Source of the DNA: Lactobacillales bacterium
GTDB lineage: Bacteria > Bacillota > Bacilli > Lactobacillales > Streptococcaceae
Reading direction: 5' to 3'
Length of the DNA: 64,000 nt
Assembly: GCA_031261175.1 (NCBI GenBank)
Contig: JAISJW010000001.1
Span: forward strand, 27,470 to 91,469
Under the pieces are notes generated by a model, which was not told the origin of the DNA, made no database searches, and saw only the letters and a program-made list of their open reading frames with translations. The stretch's first letter is position 1, and each line of letters opens with the position of its first letter. Below are positions 1 through 8,845 of this stretch, one piece after another. The translations under genes were made by a program, and so were the position numbers.

Positions 1-121
1 CTGAATCCGCTAACGCCTCGGTCGGGTCGAACGCATTGTTCAGGCTAAAAAGCGAGATCGGGAAAAGAAGGACGATCACGAGAATGCTTGTTAATATGGT
101 GTTGATAAGTTTCGAATTCAT
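1..121 (-). CDS. N-terminus of a secreted or membrane-anchored protein, cut by the window edge
   Basis: Only the first 40 codons are present. They start at ATG (119-121), preceded by a GGGGG-type ribosome binding site. The translated start has Lys at position 4 and a hydrophobic stretch at about residues 9-27 (TSILVIVLLFPISLFSL), which is a signal peptide or membrane anchor. The rest lies beyond the left edge, so no function can be given. The reading frame is open to the edge. Confidence 0.6.
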   Translation of the reverse strand, partial: MNSKLINTILTSILVIVLLFPISLFSLNNAFDPTEALADS

Positions 122-614
122 CGCGCGTCCCCCTTTCTCGTGGTCTTTCACTCTATATTATATCACGGAACGTTAGATACTTTAAGTAAAACGGCCGAAA
201 AAATTCACTTGCAATTTAACCTCGACAAATCCCACCCTGTTTTCGCACTTTCGAGCTACTAAAATCCTCTACTGTGTTTTAAGGCCTTTCTTAGTGATTT
301 CGAAGGCTGAAACCCCTAAAAATCGCCTTAAAACACAGTAGGACGTTTTGACCGGCCAATTTGAGTTAGAAAACGGCAAAAGTCCCCTGATTTCCGACTT
401 TGAACTAGTATATATTCTATACTAGCTCAAAGTCGGAAATCAGGGGGACATTTTTGCGGATTTTTCCGGTTTGGAGCGGGTATGTACTCAGAATGCCCGA
501 AAAGTTCACAAAAAGAGGTAAAAATGGACAGTTTGAGTACATATAGAATCTATATGTACTCAAACCGTCCATTTTAGGGTTATATTTTAAAGTTTTCGGT
601 CATTTGGAGTCACA
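122..614. other. Gene-free stretch with three stacked long hairpins
   Basis: No credible gene is seen here. The stretch holds three consecutive inverted repeats. The first has arms 266-285 and 325-342 around a 17-bp perfect core (CTACTGTGTTTTAAGGC). The second has arms 382-412 and 418-449 (about 30 bp, nearly perfect). The third has arms 521-546 and 550-575 with a 3-nt loop. The last lies about 40 bp past the argB stop codon and could end the arginine operon transcript. None has a classic U-tract in the argB direction. Confidence 0.75.
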
Positions 615-1466
615 TTACTTAGTGATCAGCGTTCCGATACCTTTGACCGAGAATAATTCGATGATTAGCGAGTGGTCGATGCGGCCGTCGATGATTGTCA
701 TCGAGTTTAGTCCCCACTTCATGGCTGTAATGCCGGCTTGGATTTTGGGAATCATCCCGCCGTTGATTACGCCGTCTTCTATTAGCTCTTTAGCGCGCTC
801 AATCGTCATTTCGCTGATCATCGATTCTGGATCGTTGACGTCAAGCATCACGCCTGGAATATTGCTAAGCAAAATAAATTTCTCAGCGTTCAAGGCCGCC
901 GCTATTTCAACCGCAGCCGTATCGGCATTGATATTGTAAGTCTGCCCGTCCGCATCCACGCCTAAAGGTGCGATAACTGGAATATAGCCTTTATCAAGAG
1001 CCATCTCGATCGCTTCAGTATTGATATGCGTGATATCGCCGACATAGCCGAGCCGCACATCTTTTTGCGCCGCCACGACCATTTTTCCATCAATCCCTGA
1101 CAAACCGATTGCCTTAGCACCTGTGCGGTCCAAATCGACCACCAAGTCCTTGTTGACTTTACCGGTCAGCATCGCTTTCACAACATCGATTGTTTCGTCG
1201 TTCGTCACGCGCAACCCATCGATAAATTCGTTTTCGATACCCAGTTTTTCAAGCATTCCGCTAATTGCTGGTCCACCGCCGTGAACGAGCACGACTTTGA
1301 CGCCAATTGACTGTAACAAAGCGATATCCTTCATAACTGAAAGCTTCAACTCGTCAGTTTCCATCGCGTTTCCGCCGAATTTGATGACCATCGTTTTTCC
1401 ATTAAATTGCTGCATATATGGCAGCGCTTCGAGTAAAATCGAAGCCATTTTTTTCTTCTGTTCCAT
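615..1466 (-). CDS. argB: Acetylglutamate kinase
   Basis: ArgB phosphorylates N-acetylglutamate with ATP, the second step of arginine synthesis, in the cytoplasm. The family is recognised by the N-terminal KFGGNAM segment and the glycine-rich VLVHGGGPAIS loop that binds acetylglutamate, then the NINADTAA segment and the C-terminal GGMIPK motif of the nucleotide site. About 283 residues is normal. I place the start at ATG 1466, one base after the argF stop, because GAGG near the end of argF is well spaced for it. An ATG nine bases upstream lies too close to that GAGG. It is the last gene of argCJDFB. Being translated right after argF suggests coupling. Confidence 0.95.
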   Translation of the reverse strand: MEQKKKMASILLEALPYMQQFNGKTMVIKFGGNAMETDELKLSVMKDIALLQSIGVKVVLVHGGGPAISGMLEKLGIENEFIDGLRVTNDETIDVVKAMLTGKVNKDLVVDLDRTGAKAIGLSGIDGKMVVAAQKDVRLGYVGDITHINTEAIEMALDKGYIPVIAPLGVDADGQTYNINADTAAVEIAAALNAEKFILLSNIPGVMLDVNDPESMISEMTIERAKELIEDGVINGGMIPKIQAGITAMKWGLNSMTIIDGRIDHSLIIELFSVKGIGTLITK

Positions 1467-1467
1467 T

Positions 1468-2412
1468 TTAGGCATCCTCTAACAACAGTTTCATCAGCAG
1501 CGCGCCCTGTGCGTAAAGGCGGTTGTGCGCTTCGTGGTAAATCAGCGAGTGCTTCGGATCGTCAATAATCTCCGCAGTCACCTCTTCCCCGCGGTGCGCC
1601 GGCAGGCAGTGCATAAAGTAATAATCGTCCTTGGCAAGTTTCACCAGCTCCGAATTCACTTGGTACTTCCCGGCAAAAACTTTCTCGCGCTCGCCAAATT
1701 CTTCCTCGTCACCCATCGACGCCCACACATCCGTAAAGATAAAATCGGCATCTTTGACGGCATCCGCCGGCTCAATCACAATCTCAACTACCGACCCAGA
1801 TTCTTCGGCAATTTTCTTCGCCTGCGCAACGATTTCAGCGTTCGGCGCATATTCCGCCGGTGTCGCAATCGACACGTCCATCCCTAAAATTGTAGCTCCT
1901 AATAAATAAGAGTGCGCCATATTATTTCCATCTCCGATATAAGCGATTTTCACGCCCTCAGTCGTTCCGTGAACTTCTTGAATTGTTTGGAAATCTGCTA
2001 AAATCTGACACGGATGGTGCAAGTCGGTCAACGCATTGATGACTGGAACGCTCGAATAATGAGCCAATTCTGCCACCATATCATCGCTGAAAGTTCTAAT
2101 CATAATCGCATCAACCATTCCCGCCAAAACGTTCGCCGTATCAATCGTCGGCTCACCGCGCGCGATTTGTGTATTTTTCGCATCAAGCACGACTGCATTT
2201 CCGCCTAAACGGTACATTCCGCTCTCAAACGAAACGCGAGTCCGCGTCGAAGATTTTTCGAAAATCATCGCTAAAACTTTCCCTTTTAGGGCCTGCGAAT
2301 ATTTTGCGGGGTTAGCGCGGAAGTCACTTGCCAAATCGAGAATCGACAGGAATTCTGCCTTTGAAAGTTCGGTTAAATCGAGTAAATCTTTGTTGAAAAT
2401 TGGGTTAGCCAT
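1468..2412 (-). CDS. argF: Ornithine carbamoyltransferase
   Basis: The enzyme transfers carbamoyl phosphate to ornithine to give citrulline. Family marks are FEKSSTRTRVSFE (carbamoyl-phosphate site, STRTR), the HPCQILAD motif, DVWASMGDE (ornithine loop SMG type) and HCLPAHRGEEV near the C-terminus. The length of 314 residues is typical. The start is ATG 2412, which follows a strong AAGGAGG. Longer in-frame upstream residues are arginine-rich and overlap argD. The start overlaps the argD stop by 8 bases, so the two are probably translationally coupled. An anabolic role is inferred from the surrounding biosynthetic genes; a catabolic arcB role is unlikely because no arcA or arcC is nearby. Confidence 0.94.
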   Translation of the reverse strand: MANPIFNKDLLDLTELSKAEFLSILDLASDFRANPAKYSQALKGKVLAMIFEKSSTRTRVSFESGMYRLGGNAVVLDAKNTQIARGEPTIDTANVLAGMVDAIMIRTFSDDMVAELAHYSSVPVINALTDLHHPCQILADFQTIQEVHGTTEGVKIAYIGDGNNMAHSYLLGATILGMDVSIATPAEYAPNAEIVAQAKKIAEESGSVVEIVIEPADAVKDADFIFTDVWASMGDEEEFGEREKVFAGKYQVNSELVKLAKDDYYFMHCLPAHRGEEVTAEIIDDPKHSLIYHEAHNRLYAQGALLMKLLLEDA

Positions 2413-3526
2413 TGATAGCCTCCTTAATCGCGTCGACCGCGTGGTCGATCTCATCCTTCGTAATCGTCAGACTCGGCAGGAGTCTAAGCGTCGTCGTCCC
2501 AGCCGTCAGGGCCAGCACTTTTTGTTCTCGCAGTTTCTGGAAAACCTGGGCAAGTCGCTCCGGCGTTTCCATCTCAATCCCGATCATCAGACCTAGACCG
2601 CGAACTGTTAAGCCTAATGCCTCGAGTTTTTTCGTCAGCGTTTCGCCTTTGATTTTTGTCTGGTAGCTAAACGTCGGCAGTTTCACGATGTCGAGCACTT
2701 TCGTCGCAACGCTCAAAGCGAGTTTGTTCCCGCCGAAAGTCGTGCCGTGCGTTCCCGGACTAAGAGCTGGTGCAATCGCAGCTTTTCCGAGCATCGCCCC
2801 AACCGGAACCCCGTTCCCAAGGCCTTTAGCAATTGTGATGATGTCCGGGTCAATGTCGAATTGTTCCCAAGCGTAGAGCGAACCAGTGCGGCCAATTCCC
2901 GTTTGGACTTCGTCGATAATTAAGAGCGCACCGACTGCTTTTGCGTGAACCGCTAAGCTGGTAAGCCAATCGCGATCAGCGACCAACACGCCGCCTTCGC
3001 CTTGGACAACTTCAAGCATCACGGCGGCTGTGTTTTCGTCGATAACTTCTTCAAAACCGGGAGCGTTATATTCTAAATATTCAAAGCCGGTCAACATTTC
3101 GCCGAAACCTTTTTGGATTTTTTCTTGCGCCGTCGCCGCCATCGCCCCGAAAGTGCGTCCGTGGAATCCGTTATAAAACGTTACGATTTTGCTTTTTCCA
3201 CTCGCGATGCGAGCTAGCTTGATCGCAGCCTCGTTGGCTTCCGCTCCGCTGTTACAAAAGAACGCTTTATAGTCGTAATCGCCGATTAGTTTAGCTGCGA
3301 CTTCTTCTTGAATTTCGCTCTCGTAAAGATTTGGAACATGCCAGATTTTATCAACTTGCTCATGCAAAGCCTGCGTTAAAGTCGGATGATTGTAGCCTAA
3401 ATTCGCTACCCCAATCCCGCTCGTTAAATCGAGATAAGCGTTTCCGTCTTTGTCGTAAACTGTATTTTTGTCGCCACGGACTATTTCAAGTTCCGAGCGT
3501 TTATAATTCTCGAATAAATTTGTCAT
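2405..3526 (-). CDS. argD: Acetylornithine aminotransferase
   Basis: A PLP-dependent class-III aminotransferase converting N-acetylglutamate semialdehyde and glutamate to N-acetylornithine and 2-oxoglutarate. The protein has 373 residues. It shows the NSGAEANEAAIK segment (residues 92-103), FHGRTFG at about 121, IIDEVQTGIGRTG with Asp205 that contacts the PLP ring nitrogen, and the Schiff-base lysine Lys234 in TIAKGLGNGVP. The start ATG lies one base after the argJ stop with no clear ribosome binding site, so translation probably depends on termination of argJ. It is the third gene of the arginine operon. Confidence 0.94.
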   Translation of the reverse strand: MTNLFENYKRSELEIVRGDKNTVYDKDGNAYLDLTSGIGVANLGYNHPTLTQALHEQVDKIWHVPNLYESEIQEEVAAKLIGDYDYKAFFCNSGAEANEAAIKLARIASGKSKIVTFYNGFHGRTFGAMAATAQEKIQKGFGEMLTGFEYLEYNAPGFEEVIDENTAAVMLEVVQGEGGVLVADRDWLTSLAVHAKAVGALLIIDEVQTGIGRTGSLYAWEQFDIDPDIITIAKGLGNGVPVGAMLGKAAIAPALSPGTHGTTFGGNKLALSVATKVLDIVKLPTFSYQTKIKGETLTKKLEALGLTVRGLGLMIGIEMETPERLAQVFQKLREQKVLALTAGTTTLRLLPSLTITKDEIDHAVDAIKEAING

Positions 3527-3527
3527 T

Positions 3528-4694
3528 TTATGTCGTGTAGAGCGCGTTGATTTTCACGTAATCATACGTCAAATCACAGCCCCAAGCCTTTCCTTTTTCT
3601 GCGCCCTGTTTAAAATCAATCACGATTTTCACAAAGTCTTTTTTGAGTTCTTTACTCATCGCCTGAACGTCAAACTCGATCGGCGTGCCGTTTTCAAACA
3701 CCTTAATCCCTTGCAAGTCAACGTCGCAGATGTCTGGATCAACCTCAGCTCCCGAATAACCGACCGCACACATGATTCGCCCCCAGTTAGGGTCTTCGCC
3801 GTACATCGCCGCCTTAACGAGAGATGAGCCGACAACCGCTTTCGCCGCCATCCGCGCGTCTGAGAAATCAAGCGCGTTGACAACTTCAACCTCGATTAAT
3901 TTCGTCGCGCCTTCGCCGTCTTTCGCAATCATTCGGGCAAGTTCGCCCATCACAAGTTCAAGCGCCTCTTTAAATTCTGAGCCTGCTTCAACACCTGAGG
4001 CACCGTTTGCTAAAACGACCACCGTGTCATTCGTTGAAGTATCGCCATCAACCGTGATTTGGTTGAACGTCACGTCCGTCACTTCTTTTAATAAATGATG
4101 AAGTTCGGTTGGGTGAATTGATGCATCAGTCGTGATGAATGACAACATCGTCCCCATATTTGGGTGAATCATCCCGCTCCCTTTAGCACAACCCGCAATC
4201 GTATATTTCCCGTCAACGTCGACACAGACTTCCTTCTTGAAGGTATCTGTCGTCAAAATCGCATCAGCAAACAACGAACCTCCATCTTCCGTGATTTCGA
4301 TTTGTTCGATTCCCGCTTCAATCGTTTCAAGCGGGAGTTGAACTCCGATAACACCAGTTGAGGCGACCGCAAAATCGTCAGCATTCAAACTGTATTTGCT
4401 AGCTGCAAACTCGGTCATTTTTACTGCGTTTTCTAAGCCTAATTTTCCAGTCGAAGCATTAGCGTTTCCCGAGTTGACTACCACTCCACGCAAACTAGGA
4501 TTTTCTAAATGCTCACGAGTTATGCGAATCGGCGCTGCCGTTGTTTTATTAGTCGTGTAAACGCCCGCCGCACTTGCCGGTGTGTCACTTAAAAGAATTG
4601 CTAAGTCGGGTTTCCCACTTTGTTTGATGCCACTTGCCAGACCGGTTGCTTTGAAGCCTTTTGGCGTTGTGATGTTTCCGTTAATTATTTTCAT
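3528..4694 (-). CDS. argJ: Bifunctional ornithine acetyltransferase/N-acetylglutamate synthase
   Basis: ArgJ moves the acetyl group from N-acetylornithine to glutamate, which recycles acetyl groups. Bifunctional forms also make acetylglutamate from acetyl-CoA. The precursor cleaves itself before the Thr of the KGSGMIHPNMGTML segment (about residues 171-184). That motif is intact, as is the PNWGRIMCAVGYSGA segment near the C-terminus. Length is 388 residues. It starts at ATG 4694 after AGGAGAG. No argA or argE is visible in the window, which fits the cyclic pathway. It lies nine bases after argC. Confidence 0.95.
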   Translation of the reverse strand: MKIINGNITTPKGFKATGLASGIKQSGKPDLAILLSDTPASAAGVYTTNKTTAAPIRITREHLENPSLRGVVVNSGNANASTGKLGLENAVKMTEFAASKYSLNADDFAVASTGVIGVQLPLETIEAGIEQIEITEDGGSLFADAILTTDTFKKEVCVDVDGKYTIAGCAKGSGMIHPNMGTMLSFITTDASIHPTELHHLLKEVTDVTFNQITVDGDTSTNDTVVVLANGASGVEAGSEFKEALELVMGELARMIAKDGEGATKLIEVEVVNALDFSDARMAAKAVVGSSLVKAAMYGEDPNWGRIMCAVGYSGAEVDPDICDVDLQGIKVFENGTPIEFDVQAMSKELKKDFVKIVIDFKQGAEKGKAWGCDLTYDYVKINALYTT

Positions 4695-4703
4695 TTATCT
4701 CTC

Positions 4704-5723
4704 CTATAAGAAGGTCGGCAGGCCGTTCAGCCCGTCCGCTTCGTTAAAGCCAAACATTTTATTGAAGTTTTGGATCGCCTGACCGGCAGCCCCTTTGACC
4801 AAGTTGTCAATGACACTGACGACCGTAATCGTGTGCGTGTCGGCATTGACACTAAAGCCGATGTCGCAGAAGTTAGAGCCGACGACTTGTTTAATCGAAG
4901 GCATCACACCCGGCGCTTGAACGCGGACGAACTGCGCATCTTTATAGACTTCGTTATAAGCCGCCTCGACTTGTTCCGTCGACGCGTCGCATTTCGCAAA
5001 AGTTGTAACCATAATCCCGCGTGTCACAGGAATCAGTGAAGTTTGGAAATGGATATACGGCACGTCTTTGTTCCAAGTTTGAAGTTTGTTCAGAATCTCC
5101 GGAATATGTTGGTGATTATCGACCCGGTACATCTGCATATTTTCATTGATAAACGAATAATGGCTCGTCTCGCTCAGCTTTTTACCAGCCCCCGAAAGAC
5201 CGCTTTTCGCGTCAACCGTAATCGTATCCGGTTTAATAAGACCTTTTTGAACCAGTGGCGCTAAGCCCAACAAAGTCGCCGTCGCAAAACACCCCGGGTT
5301 CGAAACTGCTTTTCCTGTGACCTCATCGAGGTCAGCTAAAGAATATTGAGCTTTGTCTAAAATGGCTTGAGGTGCTGGATCTTTTCCATACCATTTTTTA
5401 TAGTCTTCTTCATTTAAACGAAGATCACCACTTAAATCAATAACCGGGAAATCCGCTTCGATGAACGGCACCGACTGGTCTTTACTGACCCCGCTCGGAG
5501 TTGCAAAGAAAACAGCATCGCTTTCTTTCATAATTTTATCAGCATCGAAAAGTTCGATTTGGTTTTGATACTTGCCTAGTAGGTGTGGGTAGTGCTCGCT
5601 GAGCTCGTTTCCGGCGCTTGAGAAGGCGTAAAGCCCGTTGATTTCGACGTGCGGATGCGTATCCAGAAGCCTCAACAGCTCGATTCCGCTATATCCTGTG
5701 ATTCCGACAATTGCTATTTTCAT
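4704..5723 (-). CDS. argC: N-acetyl-gamma-glutamyl-phosphate reductase
   Basis: This NADPH enzyme reduces acetylglutamyl phosphate to the semialdehyde. The N-terminal IVGITGYSGIELLRLL is the dinucleotide-binding fold with the family's GxxGxxG pattern. The catalytic cysteine is in the VSNPGCFATATLLGLAPL segment, and SGLSGAGKK follows. The length of 339 residues is normal. The start at 5723 follows GAGGAAA. It is the first gene of argC-J-D-F-B and faces argG across a shared promoter region. The order with argF before argB differs from the argCJDBF order I know from lactobacilli and lactococci. Confidence 0.95.
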   Translation of the reverse strand: MKIAIVGITGYSGIELLRLLDTHPHVEINGLYAFSSAGNELSEHYPHLLGKYQNQIELFDADKIMKESDAVFFATPSGVSKDQSVPFIEADFPVIDLSGDLRLNEEDYKKWYGKDPAPQAILDKAQYSLADLDEVTGKAVSNPGCFATATLLGLAPLVQKGLIKPDTITVDAKSGLSGAGKKLSETSHYSFINENMQMYRVDNHQHIPEILNKLQTWNKDVPYIHFQTSLIPVTRGIMVTTFAKCDASTEQVEAAYNEVYKDAQFVRVQAPGVMPSIKQVVGSNFCDIGFSVNADTHTITVVSVIDNLVKGAAGQAIQNFNKMFGFNEADGLNGLPTFL

Positions 5724-5756
5724 TATGTTTCCTCGCTATTTGTAAATAATATCAAT

Positions 5757-5785
5757 ATTATATACCGTTTTCTTGCATAAAGCAA
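5757..5785 (-). promoter_or_regulatory. Predicted argC promoter with an overlapping ArgR-like box
   Basis: Reading on the minus strand, TTGCTT (5780-5785) and TATAAT (5757-5762) are separated by 17 bases, a good sigma-A promoter. The box TTGCATAAAG (5773-5782, plus-strand reading) overlaps the -35 hexamer and spacer. A binding protein there would block RNA polymerase. Assigning it to ArgR is inference from the arginine context. Confidence 0.6.
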
Positions 5786-5890
5786 TATTTTTTATTCAGA
5801 ACTGTGCATATCGAGCGCTATTTTGCGCTTTCTACTATACTATCGTTCTTTGTATAAAAAGTAAAGAAATTTGCGCTTTTTCTTATAATT

Positions 5891-5908
5891 TTGTATTTTT
5901 ATACATAA
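5891..5908. promoter_or_regulatory. Candidate ARG box between argC and argG
   Basis: TTGTATTTTTATACATAA contains the near-palindrome TGTAT-TTTT-ATACA. It resembles arginine-repressor operators of lactic acid bacteria and sits centrally in the divergent arginine promoter region. A second AT-rich partial palindrome (TTTGTATAAAAAGTAAAG) lies near 5850. ArgR/AhrC hexamers usually bind several such sites. Confidence 0.5.
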
Positions 5909-5930
5909 ATATTAATATTTTTGAAATAAA

Positions 5931-5959
5931 TTGACTTAATATTTATGCAATGTTATAAT
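5931..5959 (+). promoter_or_regulatory. Predicted argGH promoter with an operator in the spacer
   Basis: TTGACT (5931-5936), a 17-base spacer, and TATAAT (5954-5959) preceded by TG at 5951-5952 form a near-consensus promoter. The spacer holds ATTTATGCAA (5941-5950), the reverse complement of the TTGCATAAA box in the argC promoter. Occupation would be expected to repress argGH. About 100 bases of transcribed leader precede argG. Confidence 0.7.
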
Positions 5960-5977
5960 AATTAAAATCAATTAAAA

Positions 5978-6040
5978 GGGATGTGGTTCTTCTTAACGAT
6001 TGAGCGCAAGCGAAGAGTTTAGAAGTATCCCATACGTAAC
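5978..6040 (+). ncRNA. Structured leader element of argG (copy 1 of a three-copy RNA motif)
   Basis: The leader can fold into a stem GGGAT...ATCCC enclosing CTTCTTAA paired with TTTAGAAG around a conserved internal loop (CGATTGAG on one side, CGAAGAG on the other) and a GC-GCAA-GC cap. The same internal loop, the same U-U mismatch and similar flanks recur at 27834-27904 and 54368-54432. The helix pair next to the loop is A-U here and G-C in the other copies. The function is unknown. It lies between the promoter and the ribosome binding site, so a role in argGH expression or mRNA stability is possible. Confidence 0.5.
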
Positions 6041-6059
6041 AAAGTGAAGGAGCATCACA

Positions 6060-7355
6060 ATGAGCGAATCTACAAATAAAAAAGTTATCCTTGCCTACTC
6101 AGGCGGCCTGGATACATCAGTTGCCATCAAATGGTTGAGCGACCAAAACTATGACGTCTACGCAGTCTGCATCGACGTCGGCGAAGGAAAAGACCTGAAC
6201 TTCATCCAAGAAAAAGCCTTGAAAACAGGTGCCGTGGCAAGTTACATCATCGACGCGAAGGAAGAATTCGCCTACGAATACGTCGGTTACGCCCTAAAAG
6301 GGAACTTGATGTATGAACAAAAATATCCATTAGTCTCAGCTTTGAGCCGTCCGCTAATCGTCAAAAAATTAGTTGAGGTTGCTAAAATCGTTGGGGCGGA
6401 CGCAATTGCCCACGGTTGTACCGGCAAAGGTAATGACCAAGTTCGTTTCGACGTTGGGATCAACGCGCTTGCGCCTGAGATGGAAGTGATCGCGCCGGTT
6501 CGTCAGTGGAAATGGAGCCGCGAAGAGGAAATCGAATACGCTGCGAAAAACGGTATTCCGATTCCTGCCGATCTTGATAATCCGTATTCAATCGATATGA
6601 ACCTTTGGGGCCGCGCCATCGAAGCCGGTGTTCTTGAAGATCCGTGGGAAATTTGCCCAGAGGACGCTTTCTTTATGACGAAGTCAATCGAAGAGGCGCC
6701 TGACAAGGCTGAATATATCACAATCGATTTCGAAGGTGGTCTGCCGACTGCTTTGAACGGCGAAGAATTGCGTTTGGATGAGTTAATTCTGAAGTTGAAC
6801 GATATCGCAGGCGCTCACGGCGTTGGTCGCATTGACCACGTGGAAAACCGTTTAGTCGGAATTAAGAGTCGCGAAGTCTACGAATGCCCTGCTGCAGTTG
6901 TGCTTTTGAAGGCTCACAAAGACCTTGAAGATTTGACTTTCGTTCGCGAAGTTTCGCACTTTAAACCGGTGATTGAGAATCAACTTGCCAACTCGATTTA
7001 TGAAGCGCTTTGGTTCAATCCGGCGGTTGACGCGCTGAAAGCTTATGTCGATGCGACCCAAACGGGCGTTAGCGGTACTGTTCGCGTGAAACTTTACAAA
7101 GGGAATGCGATTTGCGAAGGACGCGTTTCGAAAAATTCGTTGTATGACGAAAAACTTGCAACTTACACGTCGGCTGACGAGTTTGATCAAGCGGCCGCGC
7201 TTGGCTTCATTAAGTTATACGGTTTACCAACGAAAGTTAACAACCAAGTGGCGACGAAACTTGCCCTTGAATCTGGCGCTGACGAAAAAACGATTGTCGG
7301 CAAAGCTATTTCTGAGAACGTGCAAAACGCTAAATTACTTACATTAGAGGATTAA
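6060..7355 (+). CDS. argG: Argininosuccinate synthase
   Basis: The enzyme joins citrulline and aspartate with ATP to form argininosuccinate. The ATP pyrophosphatase P-loop is [15 protein letters not shown] (residues about 13-27). [14 protein letters not shown] is the aspartate/citrulline-site segment, and the [16 protein letters not shown] segment follows. The 431 residues are slightly more than the usual 400 or so, mainly at the C-terminus. The start follows AAGGAG at good spacing. It forms a two-gene operon with argH, with a one-base gap between stop and next start. Control is likely through the ATTTATGCAA box in its promoter. Confidence 0.96.
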   Translation: MSESTNKKVILAYSGGLDTSVAIKWLSDQNYDVYAVCIDVGEGKDLNFIQEKALKTGAVASYIIDAKEEFAYEYVGYALKGNLMYEQKYPLVSALSRPLIVKKLVEVAKIVGADAIAHGCTGKGNDQVRFDVGINALAPEMEVIAPVRQWKWSREEEIEYAAKNGIPIPADLDNPYSIDMNLWGRAIEAGVLEDPWEICPEDAFFMTKSIEEAPDKAEYITIDFEGGLPTALNGEELRLDELILKLNDIAGAHGVGRIDHVENRLVGIKSREVYECPAAVVLLKAHKDLEDLTFVREVSHFKPVIENQLANSIYEALWFNPAVDALKAYVDATQTGVSGTVRVKLYKGNAICEGRVSKNSLYDEKLATYTSADEFDQAAALGFIKLYGLPTKVNNQVATKLALESGADEKTIVGKAISENVQNAKLLTLED

Positions 7356-7356
7356 T

Positions 7357-8772
7357 ATGAGCACAAAATTATGGGGCGGGCGCTTTGAAGGCAAGCCCGA
7401 AACCTGGGTCGACGAGTTCGGCGCATCAATCGGTTTTGACCAGGCGTTAGCCGTCGAGGACATTACGGGGTCAATTGCCCACGTGACGATGCTCGGGGCG
7501 ACGGGGATTATTTCTCCTGAGGAAGCGGCTACGATTAAGGCCGGTTTGGAAGATTTGTTAGCGCGCGTTGACGAACTTGAATTCACCGTGGAAAACGAAG
7601 ATATTCATATGAATATCGAGAGTTTGCTGCACGAGTTGATTGGGCCGGTCGCAGGGAAATTGCACACGGCGCGCAGTCGTAACGACCAAGTCGCAACCGA
7701 TATGCACCTTTGGATTAAGAACCAAACTTTGGAACTGATTTCTGAAATTGAGAAGCTGCAAAAAGTGTTTATCGCTAAGGCTGAAGCAAATGTCGAAACG
7801 GTCTTTCCGGGAACGACTCACCTGCAACACGCCCAACCGGTCAGCTTTGCTCACCAGTTATTAGCCTATACGAATATGTTTGAGCGCGACCGCGAACGGT
7901 TTGAATTCAGTTTGAAACACGCCGACATCTCGCCGCTTGGTGCTGCTGCTTTAGCCGGAACGACCTATCCGATTGATCGCCATAAGAGCGCTGAATTGTT
8001 AGGATTTAGTTCGGTTTACGCCAATTCGCTCGACGCTGTTAGCGACCGCGATTACATCATCGAATTTTTGACTAACTGTTCGATGCTGATGATGCACTTG
8101 TCGCGATTTGCCGAAGAAATTATTTTGTGGACGACCCACGAATATAAATATGTGACGTTGAGCGACACCTACTCGACCGGCTCATCGATTATGCCGCAGA
8201 AGAAAAACCCTGATATGGCGGAGTTGATTCGCGGTAAAGTCGGGCGCGTTTACGGCGACTTGATCTGTCTCTTGACCGTGATGAAAGGTCTGCCACTTGC
8301 CTACAATAAGGACTTCCAGGAAGATAAAGAAGGAATGTTCGATGCGTACGAAACCACGGCGGCTTCTGTTAAAGTGATGGCCGGGATGGTTGAGACGATG
8401 ACGGTCAACGCTGATGTGATGAAAAACGCTTGCGTGAGCGACTTCTCGAACGCGACTGAACTTGCCGATTACTTGGCCGCTCGTGGAATTCCCTTCCGCG
8501 AGGCTCACGCGATTGTCGGAAAACTCGTTTTAGACGGAGTTAAGACCGGGCGCAACCTGCAAGATATTCCACTTGATGAATACAAGGCGATTTCGCCTTT
8601 GATCGAAGATGATATCTATCACGTGCTCGACCCTTACACAGCGGTCGAACGTCGCAATTCTTACGGCGGAACTGGTTTCAGCCAAGTCCGCGAACAACCA
8701 GCAATCTGGAACAGTAAACACAAGAACGGGGCGATTTTGACAAATTTTTTAATTTTTAAGCTAAAAAATTAA
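7357..8772 (+). CDS. argH: Argininosuccinate lyase, 3' end overlapped by a hairpin element
   Basis: ArgH splits argininosuccinate into arginine and fumarate, completing the pathway. It belongs to the fumarase/aspartase superfamily. Signature segments are [10 protein letters not shown] at the start, [23 protein letters not shown] and the mobile signature loop [12 protein letters not shown]. The last dozen codons (after about WNSKHKNGA) lie inside a long inverted repeat at 8728-8791. The C-terminal [12 protein letters not shown] is therefore probably encoded by the repeat and not ancestral. At 471 residues the enzyme is a little long, which fits that reading. Catalytic residues are unaffected. 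Confidence 0.95.
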   Translation: MSTKLWGGRFEGKPETWVDEFGASIGFDQALAVEDITGSIAHVTMLGATGIISPEEAATIKAGLEDLLARVDELEFTVENEDIHMNIESLLHELIGPVAGKLHTARSRNDQVATDMHLWIKNQTLELISEIEKLQKVFIAKAEANVETVFPGTTHLQHAQPVSFAHQLLAYTNMFERDRERFEFSLKHADISPLGAAALAGTTYPIDRHKSAELLGFSSVYANSLDAVSDRDYIIEFLTNCSMLMMHLSRFAEEIILWTTHEYKYVTLSDTYSTGSSIMPQKKNPDMAELIRGKVGRVYGDLICLLTVMKGLPLAYNKDFQEDKEGMFDAYETTAASVKVMAGMVETMTVNADVMKNACVSDFSNATELADYLAARGIPFREAHAIVGKLVLDGVKTGRNLQDIPLDEYKAISPLIEDDIYHVLDPYTAVERRNSYGGTGFSQVREQPAIWNSKHKNGAILTNFLIFKLKN

Positions 8773-8791
8773 AAAATTTGTCAAAATCCCC
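8728..8791. repeat. Long hairpin overlapping the argH stop codon
   Basis: Arms 8728-8757 and 8764-8791 are nearly perfect complements (TTGACAAATTTTTTAA and its complement form the core) with a 6-nt loop. The argH stop TAA lies in the right arm at 8770-8772. A separate classical terminator follows at 8808-8839, so this hairpin is not needed simply to end transcription. Confidence 0.75.
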
Positions 8792-8807
8792 CTATTTTAT
8801 AAAATAC

Positions 8808-8839
8808 AAAAGGACGAGCCTCTATTTCTCGTCCTTTTT
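8808..8839. terminator. Bidirectional terminator between argH and the convergent gene
   Basis: AAAGGACGAG and CTCGTCCTTT form a 10-bp stem with A-runs on the left and T-runs on the right. It can terminate argGH rightwards and the secreted-protein gene ending at 8846 leftwards. Confidence 0.85.
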
Positions 8840-8845
8840 CATATA

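Noticed and set aside
604-939. Plus-strand reading frame opposite argB, and similar long frames opposite argF, accA, polC and the secreted genes
   Set aside because: They mirror the codons of clearly identified genes, lack binding sites and have Arg/Ser/Phe-rich translations typical of shadow frames.
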